A DNA stretch of 51,287 bases from JAFDZW01 sp038229915 (GTDB taxonomy: Bacteria; Bacteroidota; Ignavibacteria; Palsa-1295): positions 1 to 51,287 of the forward strand of contig JBBRNY010000006.1 of NCBI GenBank assembly GCA_038229915.1, read 5' to 3'. Made by a program: the position numbers and the translations under genes. Shown here piece after piece: positions 45,099 through 51,287 of the stretch. A model generated the notes under the pieces. The model saw nothing but the letters and a program-made list of their open reading frames with translations, was not told the DNA's origin and made no database searches. Position 1 is the stretch's first letter. Each line of letters opens with the position of its first letter.

Positions 45099-45731
45099 AT
45101 GAAAAAATTCGCAATAGTTCTCACAGTGCTTCTCAGTGTTTTAAGCTCGAATTGTATGAGCCAGATCAAGAAGATGGAAGATACGGCGCCATACTCGGGT
45201 GTTACCCTCGATAAATATTGCTCAAACCCAAAGCGTTTGTTAGTGATCGAGACGAAGTTCGGCACCATGAAGATTCAGCTTTTTGATAAAGTGGCACCGA
45301 ATCATGTCGCACAGATCACGAAGTTTGCCATTGAAGGCAAGTACGACGGTACAACCTTTCATCGTGTGATCCCTGATTTTATGATCCAGGGCGGCGACCC
45401 GAATTCAAAAGACGCCGATCTTTCTAATGATGGCACTGGCGGAATGGGCGACCCATTAAAAGCTGAATTCAATGAAGTGAGTCATAAACGTGGCGCTTGC
45501 TCGATGGCTCGTACCAATGACCCGAACTCAGCCACCAGCCAATTCTTTATTTGTCATGGCGCACCAACATTTCTCGATAAACAATATACCGTTTGGGGAC
45601 AGTTGACCGAAGGTTATGACGTGATGGATAAAATCGCAGCACTCCCGAAAAACGCAAATGATAATCCGGGCAAAGATGCAACGATGACAAAAGTCTATGT
45701 CGAAAATAATGGCAAAAAGGAAAAACTTTAA
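45099..45731 (+). CDS. Cyclophilin-type peptidyl-prolyl isomerase, exported lipoprotein form
   Basis: This 210-residue protein has a signal peptide with a probable lipobox (MKKFAIVLTVLLSVLSSNC) followed by MSQIKK, then a full cyclophilin domain: FGTMKIQLFDKVAPNHVAQI, TTFHRVIPDFMIQGGDP, and SQFFICHGAPTFLDKQYTVW. It should catalyse cis-trans isomerisation of prolyl bonds in the periplasm, helping secreted proteins fold. The lipobox (SSNC) is weak at -3, so a plain periplasmic form is possible. A closely related gene without the signal follows 35 bases later. Confidence 0.92.
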   Translation: MKKFAIVLTVLLSVLSSNCMSQIKKMEDTAPYSGVTLDKYCSNPKRLLVIETKFGTMKIQLFDKVAPNHVAQITKFAIEGKYDGTTFHRVIPDFMIQGGDPNSKDADLSNDGTGGMGDPLKAEFNEVSHKRGACSMARTNDPNSATSQFFICHGAPTFLDKQYTVWGQLTEGYDVMDKIAALPKNANDNPGKDATMTKVYVENNGKKEKL

Positions 45732-45766
45732 TTTTTCTCTCAAAAAATAATAATTATACTTTTTTT

Positions 45767-46321
45767 ATGAGTCAAGCAAATGCAACAGCAGAGAGCGCTC
45801 CGTACTCAGGGGCAACTCTCGATAAATATTGTTCCAATCCTGAATCACTATTAGTGATCGACACAAAGTTCGGCACGATGAAGCTTCAGTTCTTCGATAA
45901 AGTAGCGCCGAACCATGTAGCCCAGATCATTAAATTTGCCAAAGAAGGCAAGTATGATGGCACAACGTTTCATCGTGTGATTCCTGATTTTATGATCCAA
46001 GGCGGAGATCCAAATTCAAAGAATGCTGATCTGTCGAGTCACGGCACCGGAAGTATGGGTGATAGGTTGAAGTCTGAGTTTAACGAAGTCAGCCACAAGC
46101 GTGGCGTTGCTTCGATGGCTCGTACCAGCGACCCACACTCAGCAACAAGCCAATTCTTTATCTGTCACGGACCTTCGACTTTCCTTGATAAGCAATACAC
46201 CGCTTGGGGCCAACTCGTCGAAGGATATGATGTGATGGATAAGATCGCAGCACTTCCGAAAAACTCGAATGACAATCCCGGCACCGAAGCGACCATGACA
46301 AAAGTCTCGGTTGTAGGATAA
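45767..46321 (+). CDS. Cyclophilin-type peptidyl-prolyl isomerase, cytoplasmic paralogue
   Basis: This 184-residue protein is a near copy of the one before it, sharing most residues from PYSGxTLDKYCSNP to the C-terminus, including TTFHRVIPDFMIQGGDPNSK. It lacks any signal sequence: it begins MSQANATAESAPYSG, and the MSQ aligns with the MSQ just after the lipobox Cys of its neighbour. It is thus predicted to act in the cytoplasm. The gene pair looks like a tandem duplication with loss (or gain) of the export signal. A terminator follows. Confidence 0.92.
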   Translation: MSQANATAESAPYSGATLDKYCSNPESLLVIDTKFGTMKLQFFDKVAPNHVAQIIKFAKEGKYDGTTFHRVIPDFMIQGGDPNSKNADLSSHGTGSMGDRLKSEFNEVSHKRGVASMARTSDPHSATSQFFICHGPSTFLDKQYTAWGQLVEGYDVMDKIAALPKNSNDNPGTEATMTKVSVVG

Positions 46322-46341
46322 GTAACGGTATCGTTTTTGAT

Positions 46342-46377
46342 AAGCCGTTATTCTTTTTAGGATGACGGCTTTTTTTA
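46342..46377 (+). terminator. Intrinsic terminator after the cyclophilin pair
   Basis: AAGCCGTTAT pairs with ATGACGGCTT (one G-T pair) around a ten-base loop and continues into a T-run that overlaps the stop codon of the convergent minus-strand gene. Confidence 0.88.
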
Positions 46378-47082
46378 TTCCGCGAGAGTAAAAAATTGTC
46401 TGGTCTCGACCGTATGGAGTAGGAGTGTGCCGGTGCGAACAAGATCAACGATGATCTTACTGGCACGACGGCGGGAAATATTTACGTGATCGGCAAACTC
46501 ATCAACTGTAACACGCCCATTTTCTTCGAGATATTCAAAAAGCTCTTTTTCGTTAAATCCGATCGCAATTCGTAATGGTGGCGCATCACGTTGTTGGCTT
46601 TGCATCACCTTCATTACTTCCCGACTTGCCGGCATCGACTTATCACCGACCCGTACATAGCCGATAGGGTTGATCGTCGTAGCACGCTTACCACTTTTTT
46701 CATACTCGACCAACGTATGCGGTTTGGTGTCGCTTTCACTCACGATGACGGCGATAATATCTTTGCCATTTGACCATTGCACCACTTGCCACTCGACCGA
46801 TATTGGTGGCTCGCACAGGAAATCGCTTGTATGCTCGATCTCCTCAAGTTCAGATTTTTCGCTATGCAAACCATAGACCGACCCGTTGTCGTCAACACCA
46901 AAAAGAATAATGCCGCCTTTAGTATTGGCGAAGGCTATCAACTCTTTCGCGATCTTTTCCGGTGATGAAAAATATCGTTTAAACTCTAATCTCGTGCCCT
47001 CGCCTTGAACGATCAGTTCATCGATCTTTCGGCGCGTAAGCTTCGGATGGGTTCTTGGGTTTATGTGCGATGGATCGAACAT
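46375..47082 (-). CDS. AlbA_2 (Schlafen-like) DNA-binding/ATPase-type regulator
   Basis: This 235-residue protein has an AlbA_2 domain: EGTRLEFKRYFSSPEKIAKE, then LIAFANTKGGIILFGVDDNG, with conserved Glu-Phe-Lys and Asn-Thr-Lys-Gly-Gly positions, and a C-terminal winged helix (VTVDEFADHVNISRRRASKI). Such proteins are treated as transcriptional regulators or nucleic-acid processing enzymes; which applies here is not visible. Its ATG 47082 lies inside the end of the preceding lipoprotein gene (22-bp overlap), so it is translated with the par operon. It is the last gene of that operon. Confidence 0.87.
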   Translation of the reverse strand: MFDPSHINPRTHPKLTRRKIDELIVQGEGTRLEFKRYFSSPEKIAKELIAFANTKGGIILFGVDDNGSVYGLHSEKSELEEIEHTSDFLCEPPISVEWQVVQWSNGKDIIAVIVSESDTKPHTLVEYEKSGKRATTINPIGYVRVGDKSMPASREVMKVMQSQQRDAPPLRIAIGFNEKELFEYLEENGRVTVDEFADHVNISRRRASKIIVDLVRTGTLLLHTVETRQFFTLAE

Positions 47083-48029
47083 ACGACGACTCGGTCCTTA
47101 CATAATACATAAAAAAGATCGTTGCGAAGTGTCACCATCACGGCATTCCGTGCTTCTTTCGGAAGAGAGTAAGAGCCGAGATAACTCAGATCACGAAAAT
47201 TAAAGAGACGAATCGTGTTTGATCTCGGATCAAAGACGATAAGATTTTCTTCGCTGGTCGTAAGTCTCGTTTCATTTGCCGGAGAAAACCTGATCTGCTT
47301 GATGGGGAAGAGGGTGTTGTTAAAATTAATGATCGCTCGAAAATTTGCATCGGCTACATCAACATATTCACCTGCATCAATGGCAATAGATTGTGGACGA
47401 AGATCAAGCCCAAGGCTCGAGCCATTAGTGTTGATCGGTTGTTGAACACCGGTCGTTGGGTTCACCCCGATCAATCGGCGGTTCTCGCCATCAATTAAAT
47501 AATAATATCCCGAACTTGCCGCGCGGACAGCCATCGGCGAACCGAATTGTATCTTTGAACCAGGCTCGTGACCACCGATCGACGCCTGCCAAATAAGATC
47601 GCGAGAATAGATCTCGATACGATGATTATTCTTATCGGCAACCGCAATGGAGTTTGTCAGAAGTGCATCAATATCTGACGGTGAGTCGAACTGACCATGT
47701 GATGACCCAACACCGACCACCGAATGAAGGCTATCACCTTTACGTGTAAATTTATATATTCCCGAGGCATCGGCATCGGCGATATAGACATCACCAAATC
47801 CATCAAATGAAAGTGCCTGCGCGTTTTGGAAATTTCCGAAGACCCGATCAGCTTCAAGAATGCCGACATAATAATCACGTTCAAACACCGGGAAGCTCAC
47901 TCGAGGCGGCGGCATACATCCGCTGAGAAAAACGAAAAAACTAAAAACGCATATTAACGCCAACACGCCATGGCTCGCTCGGAGCAGTCGGTAAAAGGAG
48001 ATATGGACTCGTGGTCGGATCGGATACAT
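47061..48029 (-). CDS. NHL/six-bladed beta-propeller lipoprotein
   Basis: This protein of about 322 residues has a signal ending FFVFLSGCMPPP, with FLSGC as the lipobox. The body holds NHL-like blades: ALSFDGFGDVYIADADASGI, IAVADKNNHRIEIYSRDLIW and GYYYLIDGENRRLIGVNP. NHL lipoproteins are anchored in the periplasm or on the outer membrane and bind proteins or other ligands; no reaction is evident. The start is uncertain: ATG 48029 overlaps the upstream gene by 89 bases, while GTG 47966 or TTG 47963 would begin closer to the hydrophobic core. It overlaps its neighbours at both ends in a tight operon. Confidence 0.83.
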   Translation of the reverse strand: MYPIRPRVHISFYRLLRASHGVLALICVFSFFVFLSGCMPPPRVSFPVFERDYYVGILEADRVFGNFQNAQALSFDGFGDVYIADADASGIYKFTRKGDSLHSVVGVGSSHGQFDSPSDIDALLTNSIAVADKNNHRIEIYSRDLIWQASIGGHEPGSKIQFGSPMAVRAASSGYYYLIDGENRRLIGVNPTTGVQQPINTNGSSLGLDLRPQSIAIDAGEYVDVADANFRAIINFNNTLFPIKQIRFSPANETRLTTSEENLIVFDPRSNTIRLFNFRDLSYLGSYSLPKEARNAVMVTLRNDLFYVLCKDRVVVCSIHRT

Positions 48030-48501
48030 CAAAGTCAAATAAGTGTGCGGCAATATAGGCATCAAGCAAATTTACGACATAGATCAAGCCTGCATAAATA
48101 TACCATTTATCTCGGTCGTCGCGGTAGAACTCTCGTACCGATGAATATCGGTTCGCGTTATAGATATCGCCGCGTGCGAGTTGATTGTTAACCGAGTCGG
48201 CAGTATAGCGATAGCGACTGTTCTGCAAATTTGCGGCATAGATGCAAACTCCAATTCCTGCCAATATGAATGGCGCTTTATACCACCCTCCGGTATAGAC
48301 TTGTCCTGCACCGGGCAGGATAGCTGACAGACCGAGTGCCAACATCGGATCTTTTTGCATGTGAAAACCCGAGGTGTCATTTTTTAATGATCGAGCAGTG
48401 TTGACACTATCAAGATGGATATATTTGAGCGAATCATTATAAGATGCTTCTGCTGCATTTGCAACAAGAATCATAAACACCATACAGAAGAACGCTCGCA
48501 T
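47941..48501 (-). CDS. DUF5683-domain membrane protein
   Basis: This 186-residue protein has a signal peptide (MRAFFCMVFMILVANAAEAS) and a DUF5683 domain: MLALGLSAILPGAGQVYTGG, a hydrophobic segment near PFILAGIGVCIYAA, and WYIYAGLIYVVNLLDAYIAA followed by HLFDFDVSD. The family is common in Bacteroidota, where it is found next to parB, and its function is unknown. ATG 48501 starts the signal peptide; TTG 48513 is an alternative. It follows ridA after 12 bases. Confidence 0.87.
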   Translation of the reverse strand: MRAFFCMVFMILVANAAEASYNDSLKYIHLDSVNTARSLKNDTSGFHMQKDPMLALGLSAILPGAGQVYTGGWYKAPFILAGIGVCIYAANLQNSRYRYTADSVNNQLARGDIYNANRYSSVREFYRDDRDKWYIYAGLIYVVNLLDAYIAAHLFDFDVSDPTTSPYLLLPTAPSEPWRVGVNMRF

Positions 48502-48513
48502 TCTACGGTACAA

Positions 48514-48900
48514 TTATTTTGAAAGTATCGATGCAATTGCTTCGATCTCGATCTTGGCATTTTTGGGCAACGCACTTACCGCAACTGTGCTACGAGCGGG
48601 TTTTGATTCACCAAAATACTCGGCATAAATACCATTGACTGATCCGAAATCATTCATATCGGTCAAAAAAATTGTCGTCTTGATCACCGAATCAGTCGAA
48701 GCACCACCGGCTGCGAGCACTGCTGAAAGATTGGCAAGCACTTGTCGTGTTTCTTCTTCGAGCGACGCATTCTTCATTGCACCGGAAACAGGATCGAGCG
48801 CGATCTGCCCCGAACAGAACAAGAGATCGCCGATCTCAATAGCCTGGCTGTATGGTCCTATCGGTGCGGGTGCCGATGTTGTTAAAATTATTTTTTTCAT
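48514..48900 (-). CDS. ridA: RidA-family enamine/imine deaminase
   Basis: This 128-residue protein is full length for RidA, which hydrolyses reactive 2-aminoacrylate and related imines formed by PLP enzymes in the cytoplasm. The conserved blocks are PAPIGPYSQAIEIGDLLFCS, SGQIALDP, and the C-terminal GESKPARSTVAVSALPKNAK, whose Arg binds the substrate carboxylate, and IEIEAIA. Its ATG (48898-48900) overlaps the stop of parB in an ATGA, so the two are translationally coupled. Its place in a par operon is not explained by its chemistry. Confidence 0.94.
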   Translation of the reverse strand: MKKIILTTSAPAPIGPYSQAIEIGDLLFCSGQIALDPVSGAMKNASLEEETRQVLANLSAVLAAGGASTDSVIKTTIFLTDMNDFGSVNGIYAEYFGESKPARSTVAVSALPKNAKIEIEAIASILSK

Positions 48901-49835
48901 TGTACTTCTGTTATCGAAAGTAGGAGATCGCTGAGGCGTTCGAGATCGTCGATGGAATAAAACTCGAGCGTGATCTCTCCTTGCGAATCATTTTTCATTT
49001 TTACTTTGACTTGTGTTTGCAATTTTTGTTTCATTGCATTTTCCATTGGTGCAAGTCCTTCGAGTGCGAATATTTCGCCGTCGGCTTCTTTCATCGGTCT
49101 GCCGCTACGTTTGCGAGTGCTACCACCTGCTTGATGATGTTCCGATGCGGCTTTGCGGGCAAGTTCTTCGAGTTTACGAACCGAATAATTTTCTTTGACA
49201 GCAATGCGCCATAGTGCAACCTGATGTGCAACGTCAGGTATTGCCATTATTGCTTTCGCATGACCCATTCCGAGTTCGCCACTGCGGATCGAATCTTGTA
49301 TCTCGATGGGTAGCTTTAGTAATCGTAAAAAATTTGAGACGGTGGTACGGTCTTTTGCGATCCGTTCTGCAACGTCTTCTTGACGCAATCCGCACTCTTC
49401 GATCAAACGCCGATAACTCTCAGCTTCCTCTATCGGGTTGAGATCTTTTCTCTGTACGTTCTCAACGATCGCCAGCTCCAACATTTTAAGGTCAGTATCA
49501 ACATCGATCACATACGCAGGAATTTCTTCAAGCCCGGCAACACGCGATGCGCGCACGCGGCGCTCGCCCGAGATGAGTTCAAACCCAAATGAAGCACGAC
49601 GGACGGTTACCGGTTGAATGACGCCATGACTGCGAATAGAATCGACAAGATCGGCAAGTGCATCTTGTGCAAAATCCTTACGAGGTTGTTGCGGGTTGGG
49701 CGCAATTTCGCCAAGCGAGATCATCGCAACAGTGCCCAGCTTCGCGGGGCTATGTTGTTCTTGTTCCGATTCAATCTCCGCTCCCGGAATAAGTGCTCCG
49801 AGACCTTTACCTAATGAAAATTTACTTTTAGCCAT
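48897..49835 (-). CDS. parB: Chromosome-partitioning protein ParB
   Basis: This 312-residue protein matches ParB/Spo0J: an N-terminal CTP-binding ParB/Srx domain with EIAPNPQQPRKDF and the ISGERRVRASRVAGL box, a helix-turn-helix (QEDVAERIAKDRTTVSNFLR), and a C-terminal dimerisation region. ParB loads at parS sites near oriC and slides as a CTP clamp, working with ParA and SMC. It starts at ATG 49835, 29 bases after parA, and its TGA overlaps the ridA start. Confidence 0.95.
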   Translation of the reverse strand: MAKSKFSLGKGLGALIPGAEIESEQEQHSPAKLGTVAMISLGEIAPNPQQPRKDFAQDALADLVDSIRSHGVIQPVTVRRASFGFELISGERRVRASRVAGLEEIPAYVIDVDTDLKMLELAIVENVQRKDLNPIEEAESYRRLIEECGLRQEDVAERIAKDRTTVSNFLRLLKLPIEIQDSIRSGELGMGHAKAIMAIPDVAHQVALWRIAVKENYSVRKLEELARKAASEHHQAGGSTRKRSGRPMKEADGEIFALEGLAPMENAMKQKLQTQVKVKMKNDSQGEITLEFYSIDDLERLSDLLLSITEVQ

Positions 49836-49864
49836 GTTGTGTTTGCAGTGAGGGGGAAATGCGA

Positions 49865-50650
49865 TTACGACGTTCTTGCTTTGATCGTTGGGTTTCTTGA
49901 GATCACTTCTTTTGTAAGATCTTGATAATTTCTCGATCCCGTACTCGATGGGTCATAAAGCACCACCGGCAAGCCGTGACTTGGCGCTTCGGAAAGTCTT
50001 ACGTTGCGGGTGATGACCGACTTAAATACTTTTTGATCGAAATATCGCTGTACCTCTGCAACGACCTGATTTGAAAGTCGTAGCCTCGAATCGAACATCG
50101 TCAAGAGCACACCCTCGATGTCAAGGTTCGGGTTCAAATGTTTTTTCACGATATTGATCGTATTGAGCAACTGCCCGAGGCCTTCGAGTGCATAATATTC
50201 ACACTGCACCGGAATCAGGACGCTATTGCTTGCGGCAAGCGCATTGAGGGTTAATAAACTTAATGACGGCGGGCAATCGATCAAGATGTAATCAAATTGA
50301 TCGGAGATCGTGGCGAGCGCACGTTTCATTACTCGTTCGCGGTCATCCATATCAACCAACTCGATCTCAGCACCAACAAGATTAATATGTGATGGCAACA
50401 ACGAGAGTCCGTCGATCTTTGTCTGCATGATCACCGAGGCTGGCTGTTCTTTGCCAACGAGCACCTCGTAAATGGTCTTGGTCAGTGTTTTCGAGTCGAT
50501 CCCAAGCCCGCTCGTGGCATTGGCTTGCGAATCTATATCTACGAGCAATGTCTTGAACCCGGCAAGCGCCAACGATGCCGCCAGATTTACTGCCGTCGTT
50601 GTCTTGCCGACACCACCTTTTTGATTTGCTATCGTTATGATCTTGCCCAC
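49865..50650 (-). CDS. parA: Chromosome-partitioning ATPase ParA (Soj)
   Basis: This 261-residue ATPase has the deviant Walker A motif KGGVGKTT with signature Lys11 and catalytic Lys16, then VDIDSQANATSGLG, DYILIDCPPSLSLLTLNAL and the SEAPSHGLPVV block of chromosomal ParA/Soj proteins. It forms ATP-dependent dimers on the nucleoid and moves ParB-parS complexes. Length and sequence fit the chromosomal rather than the plasmid class, as there is no N-terminal regulatory helix-turn-helix. The start is GTG 50650. Two adjacent 13-bp repeats lie 25 bases upstream. Confidence 0.95.
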   Translation of the reverse strand: MGKIITIANQKGGVGKTTTAVNLAASLALAGFKTLLVDIDSQANATSGLGIDSKTLTKTIYEVLVGKEQPASVIMQTKIDGLSLLPSHINLVGAEIELVDMDDRERVMKRALATISDQFDYILIDCPPSLSLLTLNALAASNSVLIPVQCEYYALEGLGQLLNTINIVKKHLNPNLDIEGVLLTMFDSRLRLSNQVVAEVQRYFDQKVFKSVITRNVRLSEAPSHGLPVVLYDPSSTGSRNYQDLTKEVISRNPTIKARTS

Positions 50651-50675
50651 GAAATGACTGTTTGGGATTGCGAAT

Positions 50676-50701
50676 GAAGTATATTTACGAAGTATATTAA
50701 C
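50676..50701 (-). promoter_or_regulatory. Two adjacent 13-bp direct repeats upstream of parA
   Basis: On the plus strand GAAGTATATTTAC is followed at once by GAAGTATATTAAC, 12 of 13 bases identical. The block is AT-rich and lies 26-51 bases before the GTG start of parA, where a promoter or operator would be. Confidence 0.45.
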
Positions 50702-50747
50702 GCAGAAAATGGGGAAAACATTAGAGTCGGGTTCTCGCGTGAAATAT

Positions 50748-51287
50748 TCACAAAAGCTGGTTGCTCTTCCACTGGTGGTAATAATAAAACGCCGCTATGA
50801 CGAGTGAGTGAGTGATCTCTCCGGAACGAACCAGTGCATCCATTTCCGAAAGTGGTTCGAGCCGAACGTGAATGTTCTCGTGCTCATCAAATGTTTGTCC
50901 TGACGAGCGTTCGACATTCGTTACTAAAAATGTATAACAATGATTATTCAAGAATGCAGGATTTGGCTTGACATCCCCGATCTGTTCGATGATGCTATTG
51001 GCAGTCGGTTCAAAACCGGTTTCTTCTTTTAGCTCACGGAGCGCCGCGTCGAGTGGTGACTCGCCACGATCGACCATTCCACCGACAATTTCAAGCTCGA
51101 ATTCATTCGTACCATGACGGAATTGCTCAACTAATACCAAACGGTTATCAGAAGTGATGGCAATGACATTTATCCAATCTTGTGCTTTGAGCACAAAGAA
51201 CTCGCCTTCACGATCAGTGCCTTCTTCGCTACGAGTGACTTCATCGAGATCAAAAATCTTGGTATGAACAAGCTGGCGTTCGCTTGT
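50748..51287 (-). CDS. NUDIX hydrolase, ADP-ribose pyrophosphatase-like (5' end missing)
   Basis: The frame is open to the window edge and reads TSERQLVHTKIFDLDEVTRS ... EGEFFVLKAQDW before the first internal GTG at 51194, so the gene begins outside. About 179 residues are visible. The NUDIX box is intact: GGMVDRGESPLDAALRELKE, then ETG, which binds Mg2+ for hydrolysis. The N-terminal strand pattern and LVLVEQFRHGTNEFELEIVG match ADP-ribose/sugar-nucleotide pyrophosphatases. The gene precedes parA by 97 bases on the same strand and may head or precede the par operon. Confidence 0.9.
   Translation of the reverse strand, partial: TSERQLVHTKIFDLDEVTRSEEGTDREGEFFVLKAQDWINVIAITSDNRLVLVEQFRHGTNEFELEIVGGMVDRGESPLDAALRELKEETGFEPTANSIIEQIGDVKPNPAFLNNHCYTFLVTNVERSSGQTFDEHENIHVRLEPLSEMDALVRSGEITHSLVIAAFYYYHQWKSNQLL

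Noticed and set aside
1..51287. tRNA, rRNA, riboswitch, prophage or IS element
   Set aside because: I found no cloverleaf, conserved rRNA stretch, transposase or phage protein; short gaps leave little room. A tRNAscan/Infernal run would settle this.

Overview
The window looks like a chromosomal piece of a diderm bacterium of the Bacteroidota/Chlorobiota (FCB) group. A Kapabacteria- or Ignavibacteria-like lineage would fit, but that placement is inference. The evidence is five large secreted proteins with C-terminal type IX secretion (T9SS, type A) sorting domains, many lipoproteins and outer-membrane proteins (DUF4397, DUF4412, DUF5683, OmpA/PD40, beta-barrel), an LpxH-type lipid A enzyme, A-rich start contexts mostly without Shine-Dalgarno motifs, and frequent GTG starts. 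TGA is an ordinary stop here (for example at 36087-36089 and 48897-48899). I saw no tRNA, rRNA, CRISPR array, transposase or phage gene.

Layout. 1-7.6 kb: the end of a SAM-dependent O-methyltransferase, then a mosaic of T9SS cargo. One cargo gene (793-3660, minus) carries an in-frame TGA. It is flanked by an orphan T9SS tail (625-696) and an orphan signal peptide (3730-3804). A secreted protein and a beta-propeller cargo follow. 7.8-10.9 kb: a glycine-rich RRM protein, a repeat-rich gap of about 730 bp and an Aquifex-type aconitase. 10.9-12.2 kb: a tandem array with a unit of about 495 bp, pairing the C-terminal stub of a lost protein with a small membrane protein; it resembles an orphan effector/immunity cassette array. 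12.2-21.4 kb: a TylF-like methyltransferase, a DUF4412 lipoprotein, a subtilisin-like T9SS protease, an acyl-CoA dehydrogenase, and an lpxH-PBP1A pair.

21.7-31.3 kb: a cell-surface block with a DUF4397 lipoprotein, a PD40 protein with two OmpA-like domains, a 1412-residue IgGFc-binding-like T9SS adhesin and a beta-barrel protein. 31.3-37.1 kb: transaldolase, a 1178-residue flavoprotein resembling fused NfnB and NfnA, a lipoprotein and a DUF971 protein. 37.1-39.3 kb: another T9SS cargo.

39.4-43.4 kb: a plus-strand operon scpA-scpB-rluB-like-ECF sigma factor-two-TM protein, in which the acidic tail of ScpB and the basic N-terminus of the pseudouridine synthase are read from the same DNA in different frames. 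43.5-46.3 kb: glycyl-tRNA synthetase and a tandem pair of cyclophilins, one exported and one cytoplasmic. 46.4-51.3 kb: a compact minus-strand operon NUDIX-parA-parB-ridA-DUF5683-lipoprotein-AlbA_2. Chromosome handling (scpAB, parAB), envelope building (lpxH, PBP1A) and surface display (T9SS cargo) dominate the content.

Most likely candidates for something undescribed are the tandem stub/membrane-protein array (10.97-12.17 kb) and the nested or replaced T9SS cargo locus (0.6-3.8 kb).
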